Of a stretch of 64,000 bases of DNA, positions 8,215-17,338 are shown one piece after another; positions within the stretch are counted from its first letter, which is position 1, and the number at the start of each line of letters is the position of its first letter. The stretch spans positions 372,001 to 436,000 of the forward strand of contig JANXOD010000008.1 of NCBI GenBank assembly GCA_025353765.1. Direction: 5' to 3'. The notes beneath the pieces are model-generated. The model was not told where the DNA came from, made no database searches, and saw only the letters and a program-made list of their open reading frames with translations. The position numbers were made by a program, and so were the translations under genes. The DNA comes from Sphingobacteriales bacterium. Its GTDB lineage: Bacteria; Bacteroidota; Bacteroidia; Sphingobacteriales; Sphingobacteriaceae.

Positions 8215-9627
8215 TCATAGGACAAGATCAGGCATTATCTTCCCAGGGTTTAATATACCATTGGGGTCAAAAACCTTTTTAATTCCTCTCATTAAATCTA
8301 AATGAATTTCAGAATATTTAATAGACATATATTCCCGCTGAACTAAACCGATACCATGTTCACCTGATAATGTTCCGCCTAATGAAACCGTTAATTCAAA
8401 TATTTCACGAATACCGTCTTTAAGTTTAGTATTCCAGTCATGATCGGTCATATTACCTTTAATGATGTTAACATGCAGGTTACCGTCGCCGGCATGGCCA
8501 TAACAAACGGATTCGAATCCATACTGGTTACTTATTTGTTTTATTCCCTGTATTAGTTTTGGTAATTCAGCACGGGGCACTACGGTATCTTCTTCCTTAT
8601 ATATCGAGTTTGATTTAACAGATACAGCCATTGTACGCCTCATTCTCCAAATCTCTTCTTTCTGTACAGAAGTATCGGCAAAAAGCACATCTGTACATCC
8701 ATTTTGTTCTAATACCACGTTTATCTTTTCGCATTCGGCAAGAAGCACATCCATATTAGTTCCATCAAACTCAATTAGTAAAAAAGCCTCCACTCCATCT
8801 TTCAGATCAAATTGTATATGATCATATTCCATTACCCACTCCACTCCTTTTCGTTCCATAAATTCTAAAGCGGATGGTGTAACTCCTGCTCTGAAAATTG
8901 CTGAGACTGCTGCACAAGCCTGTTCATTATTGGTAAACGAAGCCAACATTAAAACATCTTGTGTTGGTCGGAATATAAGTTTTACAACAATTTTAGTAAT
9001 AATCCCAAGTGTTCCTTCCGAGCCAATCATTAATTGGGTAAGGTTATAACCCGATGCATACTTCAGGGTGTTTGCGCCTGTCCATATAATTTCACCTGTT
9101 GGTAAAACCACTTCTAAGTTTAACACATATTCACGAATGGTACCATACTTAACAACTCTTGGACCACCACTCCCATGAGCCATATTACCGCCCATAAAAC
9201 AAGTTCCCTTGCTGGATGGGTCAACCGGGTAAAGCAAACCTTTTTCTGAAACTGCATTCATGAATTCTTCGGTAATTACACCCGGTTCAACCGTAGCCTG
9301 CAAGTTGCGTTCGTCAATTTCAATGATCGTATTAAATTTTTCCATGGAGATGAGCAAACCGCCATAAACAGGCAAAGCTCCGCCACTTAAACCCGTTCCG
9401 CCACCGCGAGGTGTTACCGGAATACGATGCTCATTACAAATTTTTAGTAATGCTGAGATCTCTTGCGTAGTTTGCGGTTTAGCTACAGCCTGCGGATAAT
9501 AATGCAAATCTTCCGTTTCATCATGGGCATATTTTTCAAGCCGTTCAACACCTATAATCAATTGGTCAGCCCCAACGATTGCTGTTATTTTAGCAAGAAT
9601 TTCTTTTGTTATAGTGTTAAAAGGCAT
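8215..9627 (-). CDS. FAD-linked oxidase, GlcD/D-lactate dehydrogenase type
   Basis: The 470-residue protein has an N-terminal FAD-binding type 4 (PCMH) domain at about residues 40-220, with VTPRGGGTGLSGGALP as the FAD-pyrophosphate loop, and a C-terminal FAD-linked oxidase domain with YGHAGDGNLHVNI (about residues 378-390) and GEHGIGLVQREYM. This arrangement is that of GlcD, D-lactate dehydrogenase and D-2-hydroxyglutarate dehydrogenase. No GlcE or GlcF partner is nearby, so the substrate is open. It begins one base after the folB stop (TAA-G-ATG), which suggests translational coupling to folB. Confidence 0.9.
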   Translation of the reverse strand: MPFNTITKEILAKITAIVGADQLIIGVERLEKYAHDETEDLHYYPQAVAKPQTTQEISALLKICNEHRIPVTPRGGGTGLSGGALPVYGGLLISMEKFNTIIEIDERNLQATVEPGVITEEFMNAVSEKGLLYPVDPSSKGTCFMGGNMAHGSGGPRVVKYGTIREYVLNLEVVLPTGEIIWTGANTLKYASGYNLTQLMIGSEGTLGIITKIVVKLIFRPTQDVLMLASFTNNEQACAAVSAIFRAGVTPSALEFMERKGVEWVMEYDHIQFDLKDGVEAFLLIEFDGTNMDVLLAECEKINVVLEQNGCTDVLFADTSVQKEEIWRMRRTMAVSVKSNSIYKEEDTVVPRAELPKLIQGIKQISNQYGFESVCYGHAGDGNLHVNIIKGNMTDHDWNTKLKDGIREIFELTVSLGGTLSGEHGIGLVQREYMSIKYSEIHLDLMRGIKKVFDPNGILNPGKIMPDLVL

Positions 9628-9628
9628 C

Positions 9629-9994
9629 TTATCTATGAAAATTTAATTCTACCAGGGAGCTATTTACTTCACCAGCCAAAGGAGGATGAAGTTTACGTAT
9701 ACTTATCCGAATACTTTTTACAGCAAGAAAATCATGCCTGATTTGTGCCAAAATAGAATGAGCCACAGTTTCCATCAATTTGCGGGTAATATTCATTTCT
9801 TTTTTAGCGATTTCGAACAAGCGTTCATAATTAACAGTTTGCGAAAGATCATCATTTCCATTACCGTAAACTTCCAGTTCTGTTTCAATATCCAATATGA
9901 ATTCATTTCCAAGAAGCTGTTCTTCTGGATAAAACCCATGATAGGCAAAAAAACGAACACCCTGCAATGCTACTTTTTGACGTGTAGTTCCCAT
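9629..9994 (-). CDS. folB: Dihydroneopterin aldolase
   Basis: The 121-residue protein matches FolB in full length: VALQGVRFFAYHGFYPEEQ (residues 8-26) carries the family's YHG..EE active-site motif, and IRISIRKLHPPLAGEV near residues 95-110 holds the conserved catalytic Lys and K-x-x-P-P pattern. The enzyme converts dihydroneopterin to 6-hydroxymethyl-dihydropterin in folate synthesis. The downstream FAD oxidase starts one base after its stop, so the pair is an operon although the functions are not obviously linked. Confidence 0.93.
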   Translation of the reverse strand: MGTTRQKVALQGVRFFAYHGFYPEEQLLGNEFILDIETELEVYGNGNDDLSQTVNYERLFEIAKKEMNITRKLMETVAHSILAQIRHDFLAVKSIRISIRKLHPPLAGEVNSSLVELNFHR

Positions 9995-10203
9995 AAGAGC
10001 AAAAATAGAACATTTTAGATAGATGCTGTGGGAATATTATTAGTCAAGGTACATATAATAAAATCTTATTTTTAGTTAATTGAACTAGTTTTTTCATCAA
10101 AATATAAAGTATATTCATTAGCGATTACTAATGTTATAAATACATGATAAATTAAAATCTTACTTTATCTTGCGCATTCATTCACAAACTAAAAATAAAA
10201 AGC

Positions 10204-10863
10204 ATGGCCAAAGTTTTATCACTAACTATTTTATTCTTTCTTGCTTTTCAGGGACTAAAGGCACAAACAGAAAAAGGCAGCACAAACCTGGGAATCATTT
10301 TAGGTGCTGGTACAAGCACTAGTAAGACTATTTCTATAACTAATAATATTGCAAGTAATATTACAACCAAAGACAATCATTTTACTATAACACCTAATTT
10401 TAGCTATTTTATTAAGGAAAAATTGGACTTAGGAACTGAATTAGGATTTGGCAGGGGCAATAGCAATTATAATAGTACTCCCAGCATTTACACTAGCAGT
10501 TCTAACAATTATTCCGCATCTGTTTATCTCAGAAAATACTTTTTATATGAAAATAAAATAGGAATAAGAACGGGGCCTTATCTTCATTATGAATACAGCA
10601 ACAGCAAAACTGAATATGTTATGCCTGTTGCTTCTACATTTGATATAAAGAAAAATATATATAGCTCTGGTATTCGTGCTGCTTTAGTTTACTATCCATC
10701 TAAAAAAATTGGTTTAACCGCACAGCTATTAGATTTAGGATATAGTTACTATAAACAAACTACCAGTCAGAATGAGACTACAACAAACAATGCAATAAAT
10801 TTTAATTTGATAGGAGAAGGTGATTTAAGTTTTGGCGTTTTTTTCGTGTTAGGTAAGAAGTAG
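10204..10863 (+). CDS. Secreted outer-membrane beta-barrel protein
   Basis: The 219-residue protein has a signal peptide (residues 1-20, cut after GLKA). The rest is built of alternating amphipathic strands such as FTITPNFSYFIKEKLDLGTE and YLRKYFLYENKIGIRTGPYL, rich in Ser, Thr, Asn and Tyr, and ends with hydrophobic FGVFFVLGKK. This is the pattern of 8-stranded barrels (outer membrane protein beta-barrel domain). The ligand or role is unknown. It is a single gene closed by a strong terminator. Confidence 0.82.
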   Translation: MAKVLSLTILFFLAFQGLKAQTEKGSTNLGIILGAGTSTSKTISITNNIASNITTKDNHFTITPNFSYFIKEKLDLGTELGFGRGNSNYNSTPSIYTSSSNNYSASVYLRKYFLYENKIGIRTGPYLHYEYSNSKTEYVMPVASTFDIKKNIYSSGIRAALVYYPSKKIGLTAQLLDLGYSYYKQTTSQNETTTNNAINFNLIGEGDLSFGVFFVLGKK

Positions 10864-10917
10864 GTCAATTATAAATGATTGAATAGATATTAGTAAAAGT
10901 ATTACTAACAATATTTT

Positions 10918-10951
10918 AAAGCCAATTGAAGTACTTCAATTGGCTTTTTTA
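10918..10951 (+). terminator. Rho-independent terminator after the beta-barrel gene
   Basis: Positions 10921-10944 form a perfect palindrome (GCCAATTGAAGT and its mirror), preceded by AAA and followed by TTTTTT, so it can act on both strands. It lies 58 nt after the beta-barrel stop codon. Confidence 0.9.
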
Positions 10952-11017
10952 GTTTAAAAGCCTTAGAGTTTATAAAACGTATTCCAGTCATGAAAATAAA
11001 TACTAAATTTGTTAGTA

Positions 11018-12220
11018 TTGAAAAGGTCGGGAAGCACAGATTTACCATTACATTACGGGCATGTTCCAACTTGGCTGGCACAGCGTATGGCCAAACTTGG
11101 CCTTGCCATTACTGAAGCTATTATTGTTGAATATGGCAAAGCAGAAGTATTACGTCGTTTAAGTAATCCATTTTGGTTTCAAAGTTTAGGTGCGGTTATG
11201 GGCATGGATTGGCATTCCTCCGGCATTACCACTTCCGTTATGGGGGCATTGAAAAAGTCCATTAATCCGCTTTCAAAAGAACTAGGCATTTACATTTGTG
11301 GCGGTAAAGGAAAATATAGTCGTGAAACTCCAAATGAACTTTTAAAAATTGCAGATCAAACCGGGCTTAATGGAATGGAACTGGTGCGTTCAAGTAAATT
11401 AAGTGCTAAAGTAGATAACACAGCCATTCAGGATGGTTTTCAATTGTATCTGCACAGCTTTATTTTAAGCAGCGAAGGCGATTGGACCGTGGTACAACAA
11501 GGTATGAGCAATAACAGTTCAACAGCCAGGCGTTATCACTGGCATTCTGAAGGTTTAAAATCTTTTGTTGAAGAACCGCATACCGGTATTTGTGGCATTA
11601 ACCAGGGCAAAATTTTAAATCTGACATCAAATGAGGCTGATAAAACCAGGCAGGTAATGATGAGCATTACGGAAGAAGACCCGTTAAAAATGATTGCCGA
11701 AGTTCAGAAATTAATTATGCCTGCGCATCATGATGTACAGGCAAAAGATATTGATTTAAAACGTTTAGGAAGTATTTTATGGCTTGCTCAGGAAAAAAAG
11801 CCTGCAGATTTTGAAGAATTACTTTTATTGGAAGGCATGGGGCCCAGAACTTTACAATCTATGGCTTTGGTAAGTGAAGTAATTTACGGTACACCTTCAC
11901 GATTTAATGATCCTGCCCGGTATTCTTTTGCTCATGGCGGTAAAGACGGACATCCATTTCCTGTGCCTGTTCATGTTTATGATGAAACGATAGCTATTCT
12001 ATCCAAAGCAGTAGAAAAAGCAAAGATCGGCCATGCCGATAAACAACAAGCGATCAAATCATTACACCAGATCACAAAAAGGGCCGAAAATAATTTTATC
12101 CCAAATATGGATTTTGATAAAGTAATTGAAAAAGAAAGATCAGAAAGCTGGAAGTATGGCGGACGAACTATTTTTGGTAAAGCTAAACCTCCTAAAAATC
12201 AGCAGCTCAAATTATTTTAA
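11018..12220 (+). CDS. DUF763 domain-containing protein
   Basis: The protein (about 400 residues) matches DUF763 along its length, with KRSGSTDLPLHYGHVPTWLA at the start, GLAITEAIIVEYG, and YICGGKGKYSRETP near residue 95. Homologs nearly all begin M-K-R-S-G, so I choose the TTG at 11018; the frame also offers a TTG at 11009. No ATG suits the start. Family members are often called DNA-binding or HhH-like proteins on weak evidence; LLLEGMGPRTLQSMALVSEV (about residues 270-290) does look like a helix-hairpin-helix. The true function is unknown. Confidence 0.85.
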   Translation: MKRSGSTDLPLHYGHVPTWLAQRMAKLGLAITEAIIVEYGKAEVLRRLSNPFWFQSLGAVMGMDWHSSGITTSVMGALKKSINPLSKELGIYICGGKGKYSRETPNELLKIADQTGLNGMELVRSSKLSAKVDNTAIQDGFQLYLHSFILSSEGDWTVVQQGMSNNSSTARRYHWHSEGLKSFVEEPHTGICGINQGKILNLTSNEADKTRQVMMSITEEDPLKMIAEVQKLIMPAHHDVQAKDIDLKRLGSILWLAQEKKPADFEELLLLEGMGPRTLQSMALVSEVIYGTPSRFNDPARYSFAHGGKDGHPFPVPVHVYDETIAILSKAVEKAKIGHADKQQAIKSLHQITKRAENNFIPNMDFDKVIEKERSESWKYGGRTIFGKAKPPKNQQLKLF

Positions 12221-12290
12221 TTTCAAACGGTACATACTTCCCCGTTTAATCTTATCATAAATACAATATTCCCTTATCCTTGTGGATTAT

Positions 12291-12298
12291 TATCTTTG
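12291..12298 (+). promoter_or_regulatory. -7 promoter element before cvfB
   Basis: TATCTTTG matches the Bacteroidota -7 consensus TAnnTTTG and lies 48 nt before the cvfB start. I do not see a clear -33 TTG at the usual spacing, so the call rests on the -7 box. Confidence 0.55.
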
Positions 12299-12345
12299 TA
12301 CATTAATTTAAACTCTAAGAGCCATTATGGCCTCATTCAAAGAAC

Positions 12346-13179
12346 ATGATAGAAATTGGTAAATACAACGAACTCCGGTTTGTTAAAAAAACAGACACAG
12401 GGCTTATCCTTACAGATGGTCAAAAAGAGGTGTTATTACCCTATAATCATGCTCCTGAGAATGTAGAACAAGGCGATAATCTTCACGTTTTTGTATACAT
12501 TCATAGCGATGGAAGAATGCTCGCAACTACACAAACGCCTCTGGCATGTGTTGGAGAATTTGCCTTATTAAAGGTAGTTGACATTAATGAGAATGGTGCT
12601 TTTATGGATCTGGGAATTGATAAGGATCTTTTTGTGCCCGAACGTGAACAAAAACGCCCGATGTCTCTGGAAGAGAAGTATGTAGTATATGTTTATTTAG
12701 ATGAAATTAACGACCGGATGTTAGCTTCTTCTAAATTGGCAAACTATGTGGAAGATACTGGCTTTGATTTTGAAGTTGGCGATGAAGTAAGTTTAATGAT
12801 TACTGACCGGAGCGAACTGGGTTACAGTGCTATAATCAATCAGCAGTACATAGGTTTGCTATATCATAACGAAATTTTTGAAGAACTGCATCCCGGCTAT
12901 TTACGAAGAGGTTTTATTAAGAAAATTACCGCTGATAATAAAATTGATCTAAGCTTGCAGGTAATTGGTTTTAAGCATATTCTTGACCTAAAGAATAGTT
13001 TAATGATTGAATTAAAAGAGAATAATGGCCAGTTATTGTTAGGAGATAAGAGTTCGCCTGAAGAGATTTACGACCGTTTAAAGATCAGTAAAAAGGCCTT
13101 CAAAAAAACAATAGGAAGTTTGTATAAAGAACGGTTAATAGAAATATCTGATTATGAAGTTAAGCTTGTAAGTACTTAA
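12346..13179 (+). CDS. CvfB family S1-like RNA-binding protein
   Basis: The 277-residue protein has the CvfB/YitL layout: three S1-type OB folds (about residues 1-65, 68-130 and 145-215) and a winged-helix C-terminus (about 225-277, PEEIYDRLKISKKAFKKTIG). GAFMDLGIDKDLFVPEREQ is the typical second-domain phrase. In Staphylococcus CvfB binds RNA and affects virulence gene expression; in this lineage the role is presumably RNA binding without a known target. It follows DUF763 by 125 nt and has its own -7 box. Confidence 0.88.
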   Translation: MIEIGKYNELRFVKKTDTGLILTDGQKEVLLPYNHAPENVEQGDNLHVFVYIHSDGRMLATTQTPLACVGEFALLKVVDINENGAFMDLGIDKDLFVPEREQKRPMSLEEKYVVYVYLDEINDRMLASSKLANYVEDTGFDFEVGDEVSLMITDRSELGYSAIINQQYIGLLYHNEIFEELHPGYLRRGFIKKITADNKIDLSLQVIGFKHILDLKNSLMIELKENNGQLLLGDKSSPEEIYDRLKISKKAFKKTIGSLYKERLIEISDYEVKLVST

Positions 13180-13207
13180 AATTTCCCAGATTTCTTTCCA
13201 GCTATTA

Positions 13208-14788
13208 TTACCAACTACTTCCTGCTCCTCCTCCACCGGAAGAACCACCAGAACTACTGGAGGAGCTGCTACCAGAGCTACTGGATGAAGATGAACTGCT
13301 GCTTGATGATATCATAGGAATAATATACTTAACCTTATCTTCATACTGACAGAAACCGCAGGTAGAGTGCTTCCAACCCCAACCCTTTGCAGATGTAGTA
13401 GGACTTTCTATTTGTTCTCTATCTGTTTCTTTCAGTGTTTTATTTTTGCACTTTGGACAACGCTCTGTGAGAGAGTATAAATTTTCATAATCCAGTATCA
13501 ATTCATGTTTACAATTGTCGCATAGCCATACATCATAATCCACAGATTTAAGATTTTCTTCTACGATTTGTGATTTTTGAAGATGTTCATTATCATCAAT
13601 CTCGTTCAGTAAGCGCATCATATGGCCGCATTTTTCACAGGCACAGGGTTCTCTTCTCAATTTTCGCATCCTCCAACTATGCCATAAGCCATAAAAGGCC
13701 AATGGCAAAGGGAATAAGTAATAGGCCACAATTAAGTATTGGTGGGCGGCTGCAAGTTGTACGTATTGGCTATGATGGTTGGTATTCTTTAGTTGAGATG
13801 CTGCCCGTAAATTGATCTGCAGTACAAAATAAATCAGATAAATTAACCAGGTAACATAACATAATCCGGGGAAAATCCAGCTATTTATATTGATATTAGT
13901 AAAGAATATTAAATAGAGTTCAATAAGTATTGGCGTAAGTAATATGAGCGCTACAGTTGTTTTACCAATTTTATTTATACGATTGCTTAAAGATTTCTCG
14001 TCAACCTTTGCGGAAGATTTTGCAACCACAACAGCCTCTTCAGACTCTTCATTTTTAACTTTCAATGGCTTCTTTTTGAGTAAGGCATCTAATACTCCTA
14101 CTGTTATTACAAAATAAGCGGCAAAGAACATAAACAAGAATTCGAAACCAGGCGTTTCCCTTACCGGGGGTATGTTTCTCGATATTATTTCTTGCTCTTG
14201 GTTAGCTGCAGAAGAGGCAGCAGTATCCGTTACAGCAGCTAAAGAATCAGCCTCTGCATTATTAGATAGGTGATTGGGATTATTTAACCGGTTAATTACG
14301 GCTTGTACACCCTCCGTTATAGCCTCATCATATTTATTGTCGCGTATTTGAGGAATCATCTGTTCCTGTTGGATACGATAACAGATTGCATCCGGCAGAT
14401 CGCCTTCCAGTCCATATCCTGTTTCAAATTCAATACGGTGCTGATCTTTTACCAGCAGGATCAATAAACCATTATCGGTTTCTTTACTGCCAATTTTCCA
14501 ACGATTAAATAATTGATAAGCAAAATCTTTAGGCACTTGCTCCCCAATACTATTTAACAAAACAACATCAATATGTGCTCTACCTGAATTATCCAGGCTT
14601 CGTAATTCAGAATTAAGCACATCGACCGTTGACTTAGAAAGAATACTATCCGGGTTGCTTATATAAGATTCACCTAATGTTTTAGGATCAGCGACGCTTT
14701 CAACAGAATATTTTTTTTGGTTTGAGAAGTGACAGGATATAAGTAAGAGAAATGAGGTAAAAACTAATACATATTTAGATAATGACAT
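13208..14788 (-). CDS. TPM-domain membrane lipoprotein with zinc-ribbon and Ser/Gly tail
   Basis: I start at the ATG at 14788, because MSLSKYVLVFTSFLLLISCH is then a lipoprotein signal ending at Cys; an upstream ATG at 14839 would add 17 polar residues. Residues about 45-180 form the TPM (YgcG) domain with FNRWKIGSKETDNGLLILLV and IEFETGYGLEGDLPD. Several membrane helices follow, then Cys pairs CACEKCG, CDNCK, CPKC and CGFCQ typical of zinc ribbons, and a low-complexity Ser/Gly tail ending GSSW as in other YgcG proteins. Such proteins are linked to envelope repair; no partner is adjacent. Confidence 0.85.
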   Translation of the reverse strand: MSLSKYVLVFTSFLLLISCHFSNQKKYSVESVADPKTLGESYISNPDSILSKSTVDVLNSELRSLDNSGRAHIDVVLLNSIGEQVPKDFAYQLFNRWKIGSKETDNGLLILLVKDQHRIEFETGYGLEGDLPDAICYRIQQEQMIPQIRDNKYDEAITEGVQAVINRLNNPNHLSNNAEADSLAAVTDTAASSAANQEQEIISRNIPPVRETPGFEFLFMFFAAYFVITVGVLDALLKKKPLKVKNEESEEAVVVAKSSAKVDEKSLSNRINKIGKTTVALILLTPILIELYLIFFTNININSWIFPGLCYVTWLIYLIYFVLQINLRAASQLKNTNHHSQYVQLAAAHQYLIVAYYLFPLPLAFYGLWHSWRMRKLRREPCACEKCGHMMRLLNEIDDNEHLQKSQIVEENLKSVDYDVWLCDNCKHELILDYENLYSLTERCPKCKNKTLKETDREQIESPTTSAKGWGWKHSTCGFCQYEDKVKYIIPMISSSSSSSSSSSSGSSSSSSSGGSSGGGGAGSSW

Positions 14789-14884
14789 ATGCTTTCTTTC
14801 AGAATGGTTTAGCTTAAATTTATTAAACAAAGATATCATAAGCTACACATTCTGCAGACTTTGTTATTCTTAATAAAGCTTATG

Positions 14885-15625
14885 TTAAATAACCGCATTT
14901 TTGTTATCATGCAAAATTACTTCTGTCGTAATTTGCTCCTTATCTATATATATTAACCGGTAGCCAAAAACTCCTGCGTTTATTTCAATTTTATCAGCTT
15001 CGTTTACAATTTGATAAGAACTGGCTGGGGTAATATATTGCTTAATATTATCCATCCTTGTTTCGTCTTCCATGTGATAATGTCCGCAAAAAATAAGTAT
15101 ATCCTGTTTGTGTAAAAGCAATAATTCTTTAAATGTATCTCTGTTTGTTAAAGGGAATTCTTTATCGATTGGAGTATTGACTTTGAGGATAGGATGATGA
15201 ATAAAAACGATTGGTTTTTTATCCGTAACAAGAAGTCCATTTTTAAGCCATTCAAGTTGGGGAATACTGATTTCACTTGAAGAGGAGTCTAAAAAGAAAT
15301 ATTTGTAGAGATTGTCTTCATAATTGTAATACAACTCGTCCTGACTCTTTACAAATTTGTTTGAATAATACTTTTTAACTTCGCTATAAGAATCGTGATT
15401 ACCCAGTGTGATCTTTAAGTTTTCAGCATATTTATTTAAGGAATCAAAAAACCATTTATTAGAAGGTTTCTCGCCAATATCACCTCCAAAAATCACTTCA
15501 TCAATTTGCCTTGAAGCGATATCGGCTAATATAATTTCCCAATTTTTTCGTGCCTCTATACCATGATCAATTGGGAATTGTTCGTCCAAGTGAATGTCAG
15601 TAATATATGCAATTGTTTTTTCCAT
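14885..15625 (-). CDS. Calcineurin-like metallophosphoesterase
   Basis: The 246-residue protein carries the metallophosphoesterase motifs in order: ITDIHLDEQ (D-x-H, residue about 9), FGGDIGEKPS (GD-x-x), LGNHDS (GNHD, about 96-100), FIHHPIL (H) and FCGHYHM (GH-x-H, about 181-186). This binds two metals and hydrolyses phosphomono- or diesters. There is no signal peptide, so it acts in the cytosol. The substrate is unknown; the layout is close to cyclic-nucleotide phosphodiesterase-like members. Confidence 0.9.
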   Translation of the reverse strand: MEKTIAYITDIHLDEQFPIDHGIEARKNWEIILADIASRQIDEVIFGGDIGEKPSNKWFFDSLNKYAENLKITLGNHDSYSEVKKYYSNKFVKSQDELYYNYEDNLYKYFFLDSSSSEISIPQLEWLKNGLLVTDKKPIVFIHHPILKVNTPIDKEFPLTNRDTFKELLLLHKQDILIFCGHYHMEDETRMDNIKQYITPASSYQIVNEADKIEINAGVFGYRLIYIDKEQITTEVILHDNKNAVI

Positions 15626-15831
15626 ATTTTTCGAGTAAGATAGTTAGTGTACAAAAGTAAAGCAATATTAATTATCAATAAGTTATGATATTCTAATAGC
15701 AAATTAGTAACATGTATAATAATATCACCGTTTAATAAGGCAACCATTATTCAAGTTACTTTTAATAAAACTATACACTTACCCGTAATGGTGTTTAGCT
15801 TTAAATGATGAGGTAAACTGTAATTCTAGTA

Positions 15832-17250
15832 TTATTTCATAACTATGTCAGTTGATTGATTTAAATAGAATTCTTTCTTCTTAGCAGATTGCTCTATTTT
15901 TAATGAAATGAATCTAGATTGATGTACATCATCCAAAACAATGGGTATTCGGTAATCTCTTTTTTGACAGGCTAGAGTAATATTTGAAAACTGAATATTA
16001 CGTGCATGATGAATATAAATGCCCCAGGAAGGCAATTCGCCAAACATGGAGAACTCCGGATATTTTAGTGCCAGTTCGGGAATATGATCTAAAAAATCCA
16101 GCGAAGCTTTTGCATAAATAGAATTTCCACTACCAGGATGCTTTACTTCAATATTCTTTAAAGAAATGCCTGAAATTATTTCATCAGGTAATCCTGCAAT
16201 TATGATTGCCGGTGATATATTCCGGGGCAGATCTTCTATGGGTCCTTCATATTCATATCCTGCATCTGGTTTAGAAGATGCTACTTCTGCATATATATTG
16301 TTAAACTCTACATTCTCTAGACGTCCTTTCTTTCCTGCAATCCGCTCTCCTGTACGAAGAAAAATAACATTTCCCGTATTAAAAATCTGCATACTATCAA
16401 CTTCTACATTTTCAATAAATCCTCCATCAACAGCCTCAAGAGCTATGGCAGAGCGATATGTATCAAATATTTTATTCTTTAAGATGCGAATATTGCTAAA
16501 CCCTCCTCGAGAAGCAGTGCCAAACTTAATTGCACTGGCACTTGAACGGATAGTGCAGTTGCTAATCAAAACATTTTTGCATACACTTTTTGAATCATGC
16601 GATTTCAGACAAATGCCATCATCAGCTGCATCAACATAACAATGAGTGATAGAGACACTATCACAATCCACAATATCAAAACCATCATTGTTCCAGAAAG
16701 CTCTACTGTCTACATAAATGCTATCTAACTTTAATTTTTTGCACTGATCATAAGTTTGTACCCAGCTAGAAGAGTTGCGTAAGGTAACACCATGAACTAA
16801 TGCATTTTCACACGAGCGGAAATTAATGAGCATAGGTCTTGAATCGACCTCAGGTCTACCATTACGAAAAAGATTTTTTACAAGGCCCTTATCAATAATA
16901 TCCACAATATTTCTGGCCACATATCTACCCTGTCCATCAATTATACCTTTTCCCGTAATACCAACGTCATGTTGATTATAAGCAAAAACGAGTGCCATGT
17001 ATAGTTCCTTATCATAGTCAAAAGGATTTAAAGAGCCTAATAGTACTGCACCTTCCTGCAATTGAAGGGTAACACATGATTTTAGATGAATAGATCCGGT
17101 AAGGTATCTGCCCACATGAAAAACCAGAGTTCCGCCACCATTCTTATTAATATAATCAATCGCAAATTGTATAGAGCGGGTATTTAGTGTAACACCATCT
17201 GAATGGATACCAAATAAAGAAGCGGAATAATCCTTGGCATACAGTTGCAT
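15832..17250 (-). CDS. GH28 polygalacturonase-like protein, signal peptide out of frame
   Basis: The 472-residue frame covers a GH28 right-handed beta-helix: DGVTLNTRSIQFAIDYINKN at the start, WNNDGFDIVDCDS (about residues 187-199) and ADDGICLK (about 209-216) hold the catalytic Asp residues. The family cuts galacturonan and related pectins, normally outside the cytosol. The first residues MQLYAKDYSASLFG look like the end of a signal peptide (cut after LYA), but the hydrophobic start lies in another frame at 17251-17299. A one-base change in the T4 run (plus-strand A4 at 17258-17261) would join them. As it stands the product would stay in the cytosol, so the gene is probably inactive or the base call is wrong. 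Confidence 0.85.
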   Translation of the reverse strand: MQLYAKDYSASLFGIHSDGVTLNTRSIQFAIDYINKNGGGTLVFHVGRYLTGSIHLKSCVTLQLQEGAVLLGSLNPFDYDKELYMALVFAYNQHDVGITGKGIIDGQGRYVARNIVDIIDKGLVKNLFRNGRPEVDSRPMLINFRSCENALVHGVTLRNSSSWVQTYDQCKKLKLDSIYVDSRAFWNNDGFDIVDCDSVSITHCYVDAADDGICLKSHDSKSVCKNVLISNCTIRSSASAIKFGTASRGGFSNIRILKNKIFDTYRSAIALEAVDGGFIENVEVDSMQIFNTGNVIFLRTGERIAGKKGRLENVEFNNIYAEVASSKPDAGYEYEGPIEDLPRNISPAIIIAGLPDEIISGISLKNIEVKHPGSGNSIYAKASLDFLDHIPELALKYPEFSMFGELPSWGIYIHHARNIQFSNITLACQKRDYRIPIVLDDVHQSRFISLKIEQSAKKKEFYLNQSTDIVMK

Positions 17251-17299
17251 GGATAGTAAAACAGAAAGTAGCTATGATTAAAGATTTTTTGATGTTCAT
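17251..17299 (-). other. Out-of-frame signal peptide start of the GH28 gene
   Basis: An ATG at 17299 opens MNIKKSLIIATFCF, a good signal-peptide start, but its frame is shifted by one base from the GH28 frame. Removing one T from TGTTTTAC gives MNIKKSLIIATFCLLSMQLY followed by A and then KDYSAS, an almost ideal signal peptide and cleavage site. This supports one former gene from 15832 to 17299. Confidence 0.75.
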
Positions 17300-17338
17300 A
17301 AGTAAATTTTTAAGGCGATAAATATTAATTAGTAAATG

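Noticed and set aside
12225-12247. AAACGG/CCGTTT hairpin after the DUF763 gene as a terminator
   Set aside because: The stem is only six pairs and is followed by AATCTT, not a T-run, so the support is too weak.
13208-13310. Ser/Gly-rich tail of the TPM protein as a frameshift or assembly artefact
   Set aside because: Ser/Gly tails ending in SSW or similar are normal in YgcG/TPM proteins, and the codons are mixed.
16166-16639. Open frame (157 codons) antisense to the GH28 gene
   Set aside because: It is a shadow of the beta-helix codons; no start signal or recognisable protein.
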